Source of the DNA: Rhizodiscina lignyota
Lineage: Eukaryota; Ascomycota; Dothideomycetes; Aulographales; Rhizodiscinaceae
DNA length: 64,000 nucleotides
Assembly: GCA_010015805.1 (NCBI GenBank)
Contig: ML978123.1
Coordinates: forward strand, 806,001 to 870,000
Reading direction: 5' to 3'
This document shows, piece after piece, positions 20,607 through 32,427 of the stretch (positions are counted from its first letter, which is position 1; each line of letters opens with the position of its first letter). The position numbers and the translations under genes are program-made. The notes below the pieces were generated by a model that saw nothing but the letters and a program-made list of their open reading frames with translations, was not told where the DNA came from and made no database searches.

Positions 20607-21469
20607 AAGCGAGCTAGCCAACGATAGAATGGACTCGGTTCTGCTGTACTTGCGTAACGAGGGAGCTAGTTTCCAGCGAGCGAACAGTCCACAAAGCCAC
20701 TCTATTACAGTTCCATTAAGCATGTACAAGATGCTTCCCCGTATTGGTGAAGTTGTATTCGAGGTTGTCAGGGAGTAGCTTACTAAGGCTACCTTAGAAT
20801 ATTTGCTTCTCATTATCGTAGAAAGAGTTCCATTGCAGGTCTCGTTCGCTCAGGAGGAACGAGCTTCTTCGTAATCACTTTGCGTGATGCTGGTTTCCGT
20901 AGCCCCCCTGTCGTAATTCGATAGATGTGACGTGTGGAATCTTAAGTATTGGCACGATTGTTGGCGTAGGTGGACCTTGAGTGAGTCTCCATGACCATAG
21001 GCAGGCACAACTTTGGCACGAGTATTTAGCACGAAGCACAAGATGATCACTGAAACTCTTAGCGGCCCCACAATTTGATTCGGTGTAATAAAAGTCTTGC
21101 TCATGTCCTTAGCGCAGAAAGCAAAGCAGAAAGCAAAGTGATTGGACAAAGCGAGTGAATGTGATCTGTCGCAAAGTCCGGAATGATAACCTCATCTCGA
21201 AATCATTCCCTCGAAAACTCTTCTTGAAGCGACAGAAAGATGTGTGACTGCTCGGTGAATCACTGTTCCACAGGGTAATCAGTCTTGCCATCATTCACAA
21301 GCGGCGTGCTCTTTACCAGCGTTTGTGAAAGGACCGAATACAACGTGCAATAGGCCCGGATCTGAAGCGGCTGCAGTAGCTCGCTGGCTCCGAGATTGGA
21401 GGTTGGCTTGCTGTCGAATATTCATCGATGAGAAAGGTGTCTTCCGAAGAAACCACATCATGCTTTACC
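20607..21469. other. Convergent intergenic region
   Basis: 863 bp between the stops of the secreted-protein gene (plus) and PYM (minus). Holds both 3' UTRs and a perfect two-copy 12-bp tandem repeat at 21114-21137. No gene recognised. Confidence 0.5.
21114..21137. repeat. 12-bp tandem repeat, two copies
   Basis: The unit gcagaaagcaaa occurs twice, back to back and without mismatch. Its purpose is unknown; replication slippage is the simplest origin. Confidence 0.8.
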
Positions 21470-22108
21470 TCAGCCCGTATCATTGGTGGCCTTCTTCTCT
21501 CCATTCGCGTCATAGCCAAGTATCTCAAGCTGGCGAATAAGCTCGTTGATGCGAATGACCTTTTCCAACTGCTCCGGGAGCAAGGCATCGCCCTTCTCTT
21601 TCTTGTCCTTCAGCTCTCGGGCCTGGCGCAGTTTCTTCGCAAGTTTGCGAGCCTCTTTCTCTTTCTCCGCTTCAGGATCCACCTCAGCCTTCTCCGATTC
21701 GATGGTGGCTTCTTTGTTCTCCACACTCGCGGCCGGCTCCGCTGGCTTCGCTTCATTCACGCTGCCACCTTTGTCAAGGTTGTCCTTCTGCGACTCAGCC
21801 ACATTAGCAGCTGCCTTCTTGCGAGCCTCACGCTTCTTTGCGTTCTTGCTCGAGGCTGAACTCTTCTTTTCCTCTGTATCTACCTTCTCTGCGCCTGGGA
21901 CTCCAGCCGAGCCTCGATTTTTCCATGCTTCAGCAGTGCGATTCTTGTAGACTTCTACGTCCTCGGGTGGGCGGTAGCCAGGTCGCACGCGTCTCTCCTT
22001 GCGGACGGTACCATCAGCGCGCGTAGACGAGGCAATGACGCGTTCTCCGGAAGCCGATGTCGAGATTCCAGCTTTGGAGACATTGGTCGGCGCGTCGTTG
22101 GAAGACAT
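21470..22108 (-). CDS. PYM1: PYM, partner of Y14-Mago (exon junction complex disassembly)
   Basis: A single exon encodes 212 aa. The N-terminal block GERVIASSTRADGTVRKERR followed by VRPGYRPPEDVEVYKNR (residues about 21-58) is the Mago/WIBG-binding motif of PYM. The rest is Lys/Glu/Ala-rich and helical, including a coiled-coil stretch (EAEKEKEARKLAKKLRQARE) and a C-terminal helix INELIRQLEILGYD resembling the eIF2A-like end of animal PYM. PYM binds the Mago-Y14 dimer and ribosomes and strips exon junction complexes from mRNA in the cytoplasm. Its presence implies that this intron-rich fungus keeps an exon junction complex. It is divergent from QCR9 across 338 bp. Confidence 0.9.
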   Translation of the reverse strand: MSSNDAPTNVSKAGISTSASGERVIASSTRADGTVRKERRVRPGYRPPEDVEVYKNRTAEAWKNRGSAGVPGAEKVDTEEKKSSASSKNAKKREARKKAAANVAESQKDNLDKGGSVNEAKPAEPAASVENKEATIESEKAEVDPEAEKEKEARKLAKKLRQARELKDKKEKGDALLPEQLEKVIRINELIRQLEILGYDANGEKKATNDTG

Positions 22109-22446
22109 TTTGGGTTGTGTTACTAGTGCTTCCTTGTGACCGATCTTGGCACGCGCGCGTGCGTGAAACTTAGTCTGCTACCAATTAAGAGGTAAAAATA
22201 TGTTCCAAATGACCAAATTAAATCGAGGAGTCTACGTGCCAGGTTTGAAATAAGTTTCTCAGTTTGAACGCGCGCGAGTTGTAATTGCAAGGTTTGTGGT
22301 TTGGAAGAGCCTCAATTCGGGCTAGAAATATTTAGCTTGCCAGGAGGTTGAGCCTCACCCGGAGCTCTGCCGAGCCAACAACTTCATCTCTTCACCAACC
22401 CATTGCGATTCACAACACCGCTCTCAGACCGCTCAAGGCTTTCAAA
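22109..22446. promoter_or_regulatory. Shared divergent promoter PYM/QCR9
   Basis: 338 bp between start codons. It contains a short CG-rich palindrome (cacgcgcgcgtg at about 22150) near the PYM start and a second CG run (gcgcgcgag) at about 22270. The factors that use them are unknown. Confidence 0.45.
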
Positions 22447-22874
22447 ATGGGTGTAAGTGCTATCAGCTATTGATCTTAGTAACTGAATCCATACTGATGT
22501 GCCTCTAGGTCTACTCCGGCCTCTACAAGTAACTCCATACCTTCCCGAGACTCGAAATTCGAGGATACTGATACCGGACGCAGCACCTTCTTCAGGCAGA
22601 ACACTACTATGCTCGCCACTGTCTTCCTTGGCGCCTTCGGCTTACAATTGTGCGCTATCATGAGATCCTTGAGCTGGGTGTAGGTACGAAGAGCTAACTT
22701 CCGCGACCCAGAGCCTTTGATTCGGGATCGACGCTCATCTGGAACAACATCAACAAGGGCGTGAGTTCCTCTATCTGAAGCTCACATTGCATCAATACTG
22801 ATCCGACTTCGGGATAGCGACAATGGCAAGACATCAAGGCCAAATACGTGCAGAATGCAGAGGAGGAGGAATAA
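22447..22874 (+). CDS. QCR9: Cytochrome bc1 complex subunit 9
   Basis: Five tiny exons, 22447-22452, 22509-22528, 22584-22649, 22712-22760 and 22818-22874, encode 65 aa, the right size for this subunit. The spliced protein reads MGVYSGLYNTFFRQNTTMLA, then a single membrane helix (TVFLGAFGLQLAFDSG), STLIWNNINKG, and the tail RQWQDIKAKYVQNAEEEE. The FFRRN/FRQN..., helix and W.N.NKG.QW.DI pattern is characteristic of Qcr9/UQCR10, which sits next to cytochrome c1 and the Rieske protein in complex III of the inner mitochondrial membrane. All four introns (55-62 nt) have GT...AG ends, and several show CTAAC/CTGAT branch-like sites. The gene was found only by following conserved fragments across introns. 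Confidence 0.92.
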
Positions 22875-23458
22875 GCATAGTTAAGTCTCGGCGATAAACG
22901 TCATGCTGGAGTAGGATATCATCGGCAAAGCACCTTCACAGCACTGAATATTAGACGGCTGTACCAGTATTTGTATATATGGATGATGGAGATGCAAATC
23001 TGAAGTTTTGACAAGCCTGCACATTCATATTCGTGCTCTACTGTGGTGACGAGCCTTGAAGCGGGCCATGATTTCCTTTTTATTTTAGCCAAGTCCCGAG
23101 AACGTTGCACAATATAGCCCACATATCAAATTTTTAAGAACGGCGTTAGGCGTTGTCATTGAAGCCTGTACCACCTGATCCATGTGATTGGCCACGTGTG
23201 GCGCGTGTATTGCGACCCCCCGCCGATTGCGCCAAAGCCATTGCTCAAGCAGCTTGAGAGGCAATACTTTTTTCCCAAACAACGCGGTCACGTCCTTTAC
23301 AACACACAACTCTCTCATCCCACTGACCGCAAAGCACGCACGACGGATCCACCTCTCGAAATCCTATTCCGAACGCTCAAACGATTCCCAGAACTTCGCC
23401 GCGTGTCCAGACGCCCCACTCTTGCCGCGCTGGAGAGCTTCATGGCTGCCACAGCACC
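22875..23458. other. Intergenic QCR9 to UBR1
   Basis: 584 bp with the 3' UTR of QCR9 and the promoter/leader of UBR1. An out-of-frame ATG (ATGGCTGCC) lies 17 bases before the chosen UBR1 ATG and overlaps it, so a short upstream frame may affect translation. Nothing else is seen. Confidence 0.5.
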
Positions 23459-26400
23459 ATGACTCCCCTGTCGCCACTCGAGCAGCAGTTCTCCCTCGAA
23501 CTGAGGGAGTTCCCGCGCCGGTACTCCAACGTATACAGTGAAGAAGCGTGTCAGGATTTCCTCCAACTCCTCTTCCGATTCCTCTGCAATGAGAACGAGC
23601 AATATCTCGGCTTGCTCTTCCCTGATGGACCTCCACCGTCCAATGAACCCTGGGTTGCCAGTGTAGCGCAAGGTGCGGTCGAGGGAACAGAATACACAGA
23701 GGCAGCAAGAGGAAAGCCGTGTGGACATATTCTCAGAAATGGGGAATGGTCATATAACTGCAAGACCTGCAGAAACGACGACACCTGCGTTCTTTGCTCG
23801 AGGTGTTTTGAAGCATCTGATCATGAAGGTCATGATGTCTTCATAAACGTGTCCGGTCAGAATGCTGGATGTTGCGACTGTGGAGATCCTGAAGCGTGGT
23901 CGAGACCTGTGCATTGCAACATCCACTCTCCCCTTCCGGAAGGTGTCTCGAAATCAGAAGGAAAAGCCAGGGAACCGCCTTCGCTGCCCGAGGACTTGCT
24001 ATTCAGCATCAAGGCTACCATCGCTCGCGCTTTGGACTATTTCTGCGATGTTTTCTCTTGTTCCCCGGAGCAACTTCGACTCCCGAAGACAGAAGAGTCT
24101 GTCAGGGAAGATGAGCGCTTATCTAGACTGTCGTCGCATTCATATGGTTCTGCTGAACCCGAAGAGCCCGACGACGAGTTCTGTCTTCTTGTCTGGAACG
24201 ACGAGAAACACACGCACGCAGATCTTGCAGAAGCAATAGCTCGTGTTGCGAAGATGAGGAGGCCGGAAGCTGCCAAATTAACCCGAAAAATTTCAGATAA
24301 CGGCAGAGTGATCATCAAGCGAACCACTGATCTCCAGTCCCTCCTGAAGAATGCAAAGGACATAGAGCGCACGAAATATTCTACGACTATTCGCTCGTCC
24401 AGGGATACATTTCGTGAGGACATGTGCGCCACCATTATCGAATGGCTCGCAGACCTTTCCGGTTGTGCTGTTGGCCCAGATACTCATGTGCTGCGCAATG
24501 CCATCTGTGAGGAGATGCTGACACCCTGGCGCGTTGGAAGCCATGCGCATCAGAAGGAAATTGCTAAAGATGGCATGTTCGACGAGGAAGAACTACAGAC
24601 CGCAGACTTGAGAGACCTAATGGGAATACCTGGAAACCGTCGTGCTCGGGGGCAAGTTGTGGTGCGACAAGCCCAACTGGCGGATCTCTCGCGTGACGAT
24701 GATGCGGAGGACGATGGCGACGACAGTGAGGAAGATATTGAAGAGGATGACGATGAAATGGAAATCGATACGACAGAAGCAAGTGACGTTCAAGATCAGG
24801 ATATGGACGACGCGCTTGAATATTCAGAAGCAACTCTCGCCGGCTATCCTCCGCCACCTCCTCCACCTGCCCCGAATACAAATCCCGGAGCCGCCGTCGC
24901 TAGTGAAGGTGTTGAGCCGCCCATAAAGGTGCCGAGGGCGCCAAAGATACATTCCAAAGCTGCCATCGTCCGTACACCGAAGTACTGGCTTGAGAAACCC
25001 CAAGGCTATGGCCGGCAAGCTGACCTACCACCGCGAGAGAATCTGTGGGACCGTGTCCGCATTGATTTCATGATCCTTTTCGATTTGAGGTTGTGGAACA
25101 AGATGCGACGCATCATGAGAAACATGTTCATTGGTACAGTGGTGAACGTCCAGGACTTCAAACGCATCCTTAGTCTGAGGTTTGCCGGACTGTACTCTCC
25201 GCTGGCACAGCTCTACCTCATAGCAGATCGCGAACCGGACTGTTCCATCATCTCTCTATCTCTCCAAATGCTTTCTACTCCATCAATCACTGGAGAAGTC
25301 ATTGAGCGCGGCAATTTTCTGGCCGTGCTCATGGCTATCATCTACACTTTCGCTTCTACTCGCCAAGTTGGTTATCCATCAGAGGTCAATCTTAATGCGA
25401 CTCTCGCATTGGAGGCTGGAATCCATTACAACCGACGTCTCCATCACTTCTTCGCGGACATGAGATTGCTTCTGGGGGGTCCACCTGCACTCGAGCGCAT
25501 TCGACAGGAAGAACGATATCTGCAGCAGTTCCTCGACTTGATCAAATTGTACCAGGGTATCGTGCCGAACGTGCGTGCCTTGGGAGACCACGTAGAATAC
25601 GAAACGGAGACCTGGTTCAATTTTTCGATCATGACCAAAGAGATCAGCAAATTATGCCGCCAGCTCTCTGAAGCTTTCGCCTGGAGACGAGGAGACGATG
25701 ACAGGGATATCTGTCGCGCTATCCGTCAGAGTGCCAAGTCTGCCATTGTGAATTCTCTCGGTTCCGAACGTCTGCGTTTTGATCAATGCGAATTGAAAGA
25801 GGACGTGCGTTTCAAGGCCCTTCCACCTTTCGAGTTCGATTGGAGTTCGTCTCCAGACACCAAAAAACTTTCCGGTTACCAAATCGTCGACTTTACGGTC
25901 GCGAAACAACCTATGAGCTTCCATCATCCTCTACACTACATGCTCTCCTGGCTGATCGAGCATGGAAGAGCGTTGACCTGTGAAAAGTTTTCTGGTCTGT
26001 TGCTCTTCTCAACGCAAGAGTTGAGATCAGCACCAACACCGCCGCGAGCGAAGATCCCAGAATATCAACCTGGCGAGCACTTACTGGCCCTTTTCGATAT
26101 GCCCTTGCGCGAATGTGCTTGGTTAGCACAGATCAAGGCAGGATGGTGGGTTAGAAACGGCAACACGCTTATCCATCAAGCCAACCAATACAAGAATGTG
26201 GGTATCCGGGATTACACGTTCCGACGAGATATCTTCATGCTCCAGACTGCTCTCTGTGTGTGTCCACCCGCCACGTTCCTTGCGTCGATAGTGGATCGAT
26301 ACTGCCTCTTAGGCTGGGTTCAAGGGGATTATAGGATTGACTCGACCATTGATGAGCCTAAAGCTCTCGCGATGGCTGAGAATTTCATCCAATTCCTCAT

Positions 26401-29400
26401 CGTGCTCCTATGCGATCGCCTTCCGTTGATACCCCAGGAGGATGAGCCAAATACGCATATCATGATGATGAGGAGGAGTATCGCTCAAGCTCTTTGCTTC
26501 AAGCCTTTGGCGCACTCTACATTGACTAGCCAACTCACCGAGAAGGTTCGCGATTCGCCGGAGCTTGAAGGCCTTTTGAAACAGATGACAAATTATCGAG
26601 CACCGGATGGGATTGACGACTCGGGAAAGTTTGAACTCAAAGCTGAGTTTATCGAGGAGATTGATCCATACGCTGCGCACTTGGATCGCAATCAGCGTGA
26701 AGAGGCTGAGAATATTTACCGAAAACATATTGCAAAGAAAACTGGCAAAGCTGCAGAGGACGTTGTCTTTGAACCAAAGCTGCCAAAGATTAGGTCAGGT
26801 GTGTTTAAGGACCTTGCCAAGTTTACGTCAACACCTCTTTTCGCTCAGATCATCTTCTACCTCCTCAATTACCTCCTTACAGCTCACAACAGGTTGAAGG
26901 AAATTTCGTCCACTCAGCTTGATGAATTCCTTCAATCTGTCCTTCACCTCACTTTAATCGCCATTCTCGAAGATGATACTCATGAGGACGTTGGCCCCGC
27001 ACAATCTTCGTTTGTTGCAAACGCAATTTCCTTGAAAGGTGGCCATGGTGCATTTAGAGGAGACCATGAAGCATTCAGACCGTTTGCTGGAGAGATGCCT
27101 CCGACAATTCTCTGCGAGCTAAATGCACTCAAACAGATGCCAGAGTTCAAGTCATCCGGGCCCAAGATAAGTCTCGTTCTGCGTCGCATGAATGAGCGGA
27201 GACCTCGTGCATTTGCGAGTTGCGTTGTTCAATACCACCTTGCCATAGACCGAATCGACACAGCCTCACCAGCGCCATCAGCCCAGCTGGATAAAGATAT
27301 CAAGAAGAAGCAGGCTATGGACAGGCAGGCGAAATTGATGGCCGAGATGAGAGCAAACCAGAACAGCTTCATGCAAAATCAACAGTTCGACATGGACGAA
27401 GCCGACGACAGTGGTGATGAGGACTTCGCCACTCCGATTGAGGACGAGCAGACAATATGGAGATACCCTACTGGCAAGTGCTTACATTGCAGAGGAGATT
27501 GCAATGATACGCGCCTCTACGGAACGTTCTCCTTCTTAGAGCAAAGCAATATCCTGCGTCAAACGCCACAGGATGATCCCGACTGGGTGGCAGAGGCTTT
27601 GAACGTTCCCGCGGCTTTGGATTGCTCTGCGGATCACATTCGACCATATGGAGTGGCTGGTCAGAACAAACGTCTCGTCCAGAAGGTATTAGCCGACGGT
27701 CAGATTGCCATGGTTGAACAACAAGTTCTTGGAAAGGGTTTCCCCCGAGATTCGGTGCTGCGAGGATGCGTTGCGGTTGGCTGCGGTCATCTTATGCACT
27801 ACACATGTTGGGAGAACTATCTCTCTTCTGTTCGGAAACGGCACACAACTCAAAATGCACGACAGCAACCCGAAAGTCTCGAGCGAGCGGAATACTCGTG
27901 CCCGTTGTGCAAGGCGAAGGGAAATGTCTTTCTGATGATACCTTGGAAGGGGAAACAAGTTTCGTACCCAGGCGCCTTAGCACCCAACACAACCTTTGAC
28001 GACTGGTTGTCTCATGAGCTTGGTGGTATTCTGGCACAGCGAAAAAAGGTCTCCAGTTCTGATATGGATCAATTCCTCAACCGTCAGGATCAGCTGTGGA
28101 AAGAATATGTCGACACTATGCTGTTTCCCTTCCTAGCTACTGAGGTCAGTGATCTTGCGAAGTCCCCATCCCATCCAGTTGCACAGCACCTGGCCCCCCA
28201 TAGGCCGTTTCAAAACTTCCCCGCGTTCATTCCTCCAGCTGTGGAAGCACAACTTCAGCAAATTGCGGAGAATAGGATTCGCAGCGGTGTGAATTTACCT
28301 TCATCGTTGCTCCTGTCATCCTTGATTGAGCTTCTCAAGAATTACCAAAATTTCCAGATTACGGCAAAGGAACTCGAGCCAAAAACAAACCCTATACCAC
28401 CGAACATTCCAAGAAACAATGCAATAGAGGACCTCCCCATAGACCCACGAGTCTTGGCCTTGTCGATCTGCGCAGTGGAGATTTCGCAGAGGGGAGTCCA
28501 ATCTGAGCATACCCTGCTGGACTCCATCTCCACTCAGACCTTGACACACTTACGAGTCCTGTCAGAGACGCTCACGTCGTCCCTAGCAGTTAATGGATTG
28601 TGCGGTATCAGTACCAATAGCACAAAACTCGCGTTTCAGCATACCCAATTCCAGCAAATGGTGCAGCTATTCTGTGGCCACAAAGAGATACACAGCACTT
28701 CGTCGCTGCCGTTCCACAACTTGACGCCGTTCCTGAACATCGAACCGTTCAGTTTCTTGGTCGATGCCTCCTTATTCCTCGTCCCGGCTATGGAGATTGA
28801 CATCCATCACGTTTTGCGGTTGTGCTATCTCGCAGAGATTGTACGTGTCATCATCTCCTATGCTTGGGTGCCACAGTCAGCGGCCGTCAACTTGGCCGTT
28901 TTCGATAACGTCCCGGCCAACGCTGATGCTGCGGCCAAGTGGCCGTGCAACGAAGCACAAGAAGAGAATTTTGCGCGCTTCATTACGAGGATTCTGCAGG
29001 ACTATGAGCTATTCGCCACGAATTCTCAGCACGCGACTACAGACCTCCTGAATCTTCTTGCTGCCAATGGGGCCGTCTTCCTTGAACGCATGCGGGCAGC
29101 GATCGCTGGATATGTCCTACCCTTCCTCCGAAAATCTGCAATTCTGATGCACGTCAAATACGGAGTCGAATTTTCCGAGTCAGGAATGTTCCTTGATCCC
29201 ACTCAATCCGAGCTGGGGAGGCTCTCGGATATACTACACCTGCCGTCTCTTAATGAGCTCGTTTCCACTTTCCTGGATAGCTCCGACTCCAGCTCTATGC
29301 TTCAATCGCTTACAGATGGCTGGATGCGACACTACACGTGGGCACAAGAAGGCAGACATCCGACTCAAGGATTAGGCGCCCCTGGACATTCCTTCTCCTT

Positions 29401-29953
29401 GAGTCATCCTGGAATATTCGAACTCATCGGTCTTCCAACCAAATTCGCGACATTGGCTGAGATTGCCGTCTCGAAGAAGTGTCCGACTACCGGCGGCGAG
29501 CTTACGGATCCTGCCATGTGCCTCTGGTGCGGCGAGATGTTGTGCGGCCAGGCAGTCTGCTGTGGCAACCAAGACGGCGACCGAAGTGCAAGGAAGGAGG
29601 GTGGTTGCATGAGGCACATGAAACAGTAAGTCAAGACATCTAAAAGCGCATTCCAAATTTCTCAATGCTAACACGCTGTCCACAGGTGCGGCCAAGTCAT
29701 CGGAGCATTCATCAACATCCGCAAATGCCAAATTCTCTTCCTGCACCGGCAGCTGGGATCGTGGTTCAATGCGCCGTATCTCGACAAGCACGGCGAGGTC
29801 GACCAGTCGCTGCGTCGCCAGCTGCAGCTGTTCCTGAGCCAGAAGCGGTGTGATATGTTCGTCCGCAACCTGTGGCTGAACCACGGCATCCCGAGCGTCA
29901 TCTCGCGCAAGCTGGAGCAGGAGATGAACACTGGAGGTTGGGACACTCTTTGA
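23459..29953 (+). CDS. UBR1: E3 ubiquitin ligase Ubr1 (N-recognin)
   Basis: Two exons, 23459-29625 and 29686-29953, give 2144 aa. The UBR box lies at about residues 86-157 (GKPCGHILRNGEWSYNC, CKTCRNDDTCVLCSRCF, GHDVF, GCCDCGDPEAW), binding basic N-terminal residues. An acidic run (about 420-440) is followed by a proline run. An H2-type RING spans about 1339-1495 (GKCLHCRGDC, VGCGHLMHYTCWENYL, SCPLCKAKGN), then the C-terminal autoinhibitory region with Cys pairs (CLWCGEMLCGQ) and, across the 60-nt intron, QCGQVIGAFINIRKCQILFL. Length and order match fungal Ubr1. The protein marks N-degron substrates for the proteasome with Rad6/Ubc2. The intron splits a Gln codon (CA|G). The gene is the largest in the window and has only one intron. 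Confidence 0.95.
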
Positions 29954-30399
29954 GTTCTGAATTTTAGTTTAAGCGCCTCTTTCTTTTGTGTTTTTGAGGC
30001 CTCACTTTCTGTGCACTTTTTTTTTACGCCCAAGGGTTTCTAAACCTGAAGGATCACCTGCTGACTTTTCTTGTCTTTGAGGTCAAGACATGGCGCTTGA
30101 AAACTATCTTCGGGTGCTTCAGGTGCTGGAAGACTGGGACCTGGTTGAAATGGAATGAGGGATGGGTTTTATGGATTCACGATCGAGCATGAGCTAGCAT
30201 TTTCGGCAGTGGTTATCATGGGCGTGCATGTATTAGAAGGCTGGAATAGCTCGAGCAAATTCGAAGCTGGTATTGCAACGGTATTGAAGAGTTGTGCATC
30301 AGTCGTGATAATCGTCATAGTCCATCGAGTGAAGGGTAAACGCCAATGCCCATGCTGCATATCCCGGGTATCTGAATTTTGAAATGCGTCTGCAATCGT
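29954..30399. other. Convergent intergenic UBR1/SWD3
   Basis: 446 bp between convergent stops, AT-richer than the coding flanks, with a T9 run near 30017-30025. It should contain both 3' UTRs; no gene is visible. Confidence 0.55.
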
Positions 30400-31851
30400 T
30401 CACTCTTCCATCCCATGGTCTCCATTGGCTGGGGTTTCTTCGGCGCGCTCTGCTCGTTCTGCATTGTCCTCCATATTGGCTTCAACCTCTTCTCCGTCCT
30501 CATCACAGAGCCAGATCCGGATGGTCTTATCCAAGCCCGCGCTCACCATCCTCTTCTCCGTCGGATGTGTGTCCACGCCCAGCACCGGTCCTTCATGACC
30601 CCTTAGCTGCTGGAGCACATCCTTCGTCACGACGTCCCAAAGTAGCATTGTTCCGTCCTCGCTACCGCTCACCACAAACGCCCACTTTGCCTCCTCTGCT
30701 TCCACATCGGCTTCCTCTTCCAGGCTCGTTTCCGCAGTGTTTCCAAAAGCGTGCTTCCCGTACACTCCGAACGCACCGCACATGCTGTACTTCTGGTTTA
30801 CGTGGCCCTGGTAGGTCTTGATGGGCCGACCATTCACGTAGTCCCACAGCCGCACGCAGCTGTCGAGCGTCCAGGCGAGCACATACTTGCCGTTTGGCGC
30901 GAATTGCACCGCAGTGACAGCGGCGTTGTCCTCGTGCACCAGGGTGCGGAGACATTGGCCGGATGCGGTGTCCCATACACGACTGGAGCGCAGAGTCAGC
31001 TATGTCTTCCACTGTGAGGATGTCACGAAAGTTAAGCAAAACTGGAGAACGTACATCAATCCATCACCGGCACAGCTAGCAATCAGGGTCCCATCCCTCA
31101 CAAAATCCACACCACTAACGGGATCTGAATGCGCCGGCAGACTCCTCATCACCCTCGCCGCCCGCACATCCCAAATGAACACCGCTTCGTCGTAACTCCC
31201 ACTAACCAGCATGTTCCCCTTGGGCGAAAACGCCAGACTGTAGATATAATTATGGTGCCCCAGCAACGGGATCGGATGCGGCTTCCCCGTCACCGCGTCC
31301 CACAGCCGAATACTCTTGTCATCGCTTCCCGACGCAATCATCTGGCTGTCCGGGCTCCATGCTATGGTTGAAACGCCGGCCAAGTGGCCTTCTAAAGTGT
31401 GCTGCAGTTTTCCTGAGTGAGAGTCCCATATCTTGACGGTGCCGTCGGCGGAGCAGGATGCGATCCAGCGGCCGTCGGGGGAGAATTTGACGGATGAGAC
31501 ACCGCGTTTATGACCGCGGAGGATGAGCTTGGGTTTGTACTTTAGTCTCGTAGGTCGTGATGGTTTGCGGCGCAGAGGAGCGACGGGAGAGTGGGCGTGA
31601 GAGTCTTGCGTTTGCGGAAGGGGAGAGCAGGATCTTGAGCGCGCATAGCTTCGCGAGCGTGTTCTGGACCTTGATCTCGATTCTATTGGTGATCGCGACC
31701 TGCGCGAACGTCGGTAGGTGGTGTCTTGATCATCTGGTGATGCTCTGCGTGGGCGCTCTGCGATTTCATATTGTGGTGAGGCTTGGGCTGGTTCGGGCTC
31801 CTCGGGCGAGGATGGGGCGCGAGATACCTTCTTGCGTGGTCTTTCAGACAT
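30400..31851 (-). CDS. SWD3: WD40 protein, Swd3/WDR5-like COMPASS subunit
   Basis: Two exons, 31055-31851 and 30400-30982, give 459 aa. After a 110-residue N-terminal extension rich in Arg-Ser dipeptides (SRSRSRTRSRSYARSRS), seven WD40 repeats follow: GHKRGVSSVKFSPDGRWIAS, EGHLAGVSTIAWSPDSQ, GHHNYIYSLAFSPKGN, AHSDPVSGVDFVRDG, EDNAAVTAVQFAPNGKY, an inserted loop with NQKYSMCGAFGVYG, and GHEGPVLGVDTHPTEKRMVS. NQKYSMCGAF resembles the NEKYCIFANF loop of WDR5. Swd3/WDR5 is the histone-H3-tail and Set1-binding propeller of the H3K4 methyltransferase complex. The C-terminus is acidic. The 72-nt intron splits an Ile codon within repeat 4/5. The RS-rich extension is unusual for Swd3. A different WDR5-like propeller cannot be excluded. 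Confidence 0.85.
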
Positions 31852-32427
31852 TCTGAGGTTTCCAATAAGTGGGTGTGAAAAGTCGAGTGTGAGGGATTCC
31901 AGCTGGTGGTAGTGAAGTCAAGGAATCCTTAGAAGACGCGCTGCGCGCGTCGCGAGGTTTCGCCGGTGACACTTATAATGTCAGGGCTATTTAGTGCCTT
32001 GTAGGGCAACACAGAAGGCAAAAGATATTAGCTTGTGTTAGAGTTCCAAGTAGGGAACTCCGGCTCTGAGTAGACTGGTACCTCTCGATCAGTTCAAAGT
32101 AACGGGAACGTTCCTTAACCTTTGCAAAACTAAAGACACAGCCAACTTCAACTTTGCTTCAGATACTCTCTACTTCTGCATGGAAGGTACTATTGGTCAG
32201 TTATGTACACTAGCGTGACATTATAACCACTCTCGCGGAGACTACATTTTCCTCCTTCAACGTCATGATCTAGCGCCGCTCCGGACGAGCCCGCCATTTT
32301 TCACAGCTTCATTTTCGTCGGTAGAAAATGTCACTCTGAGTTCGACTGAATTTCGTTGCCTATTCTGCATTTTCTGTCTTGCAATTGAGCGTTTTCATAC
32401 TCATCCATACTCTGTCTTACTACCATC
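31852..32427. promoter_or_regulatory. Divergent promoter region SWD3/ISC1
   Basis: 576 bp between divergent start codons, holding both promoters and leaders. A CG-rich palindromic run (gacgcgctgcgcgcgtcgcg, about 31936) lies on the SWD3 side. No other gene was found. Confidence 0.45.
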
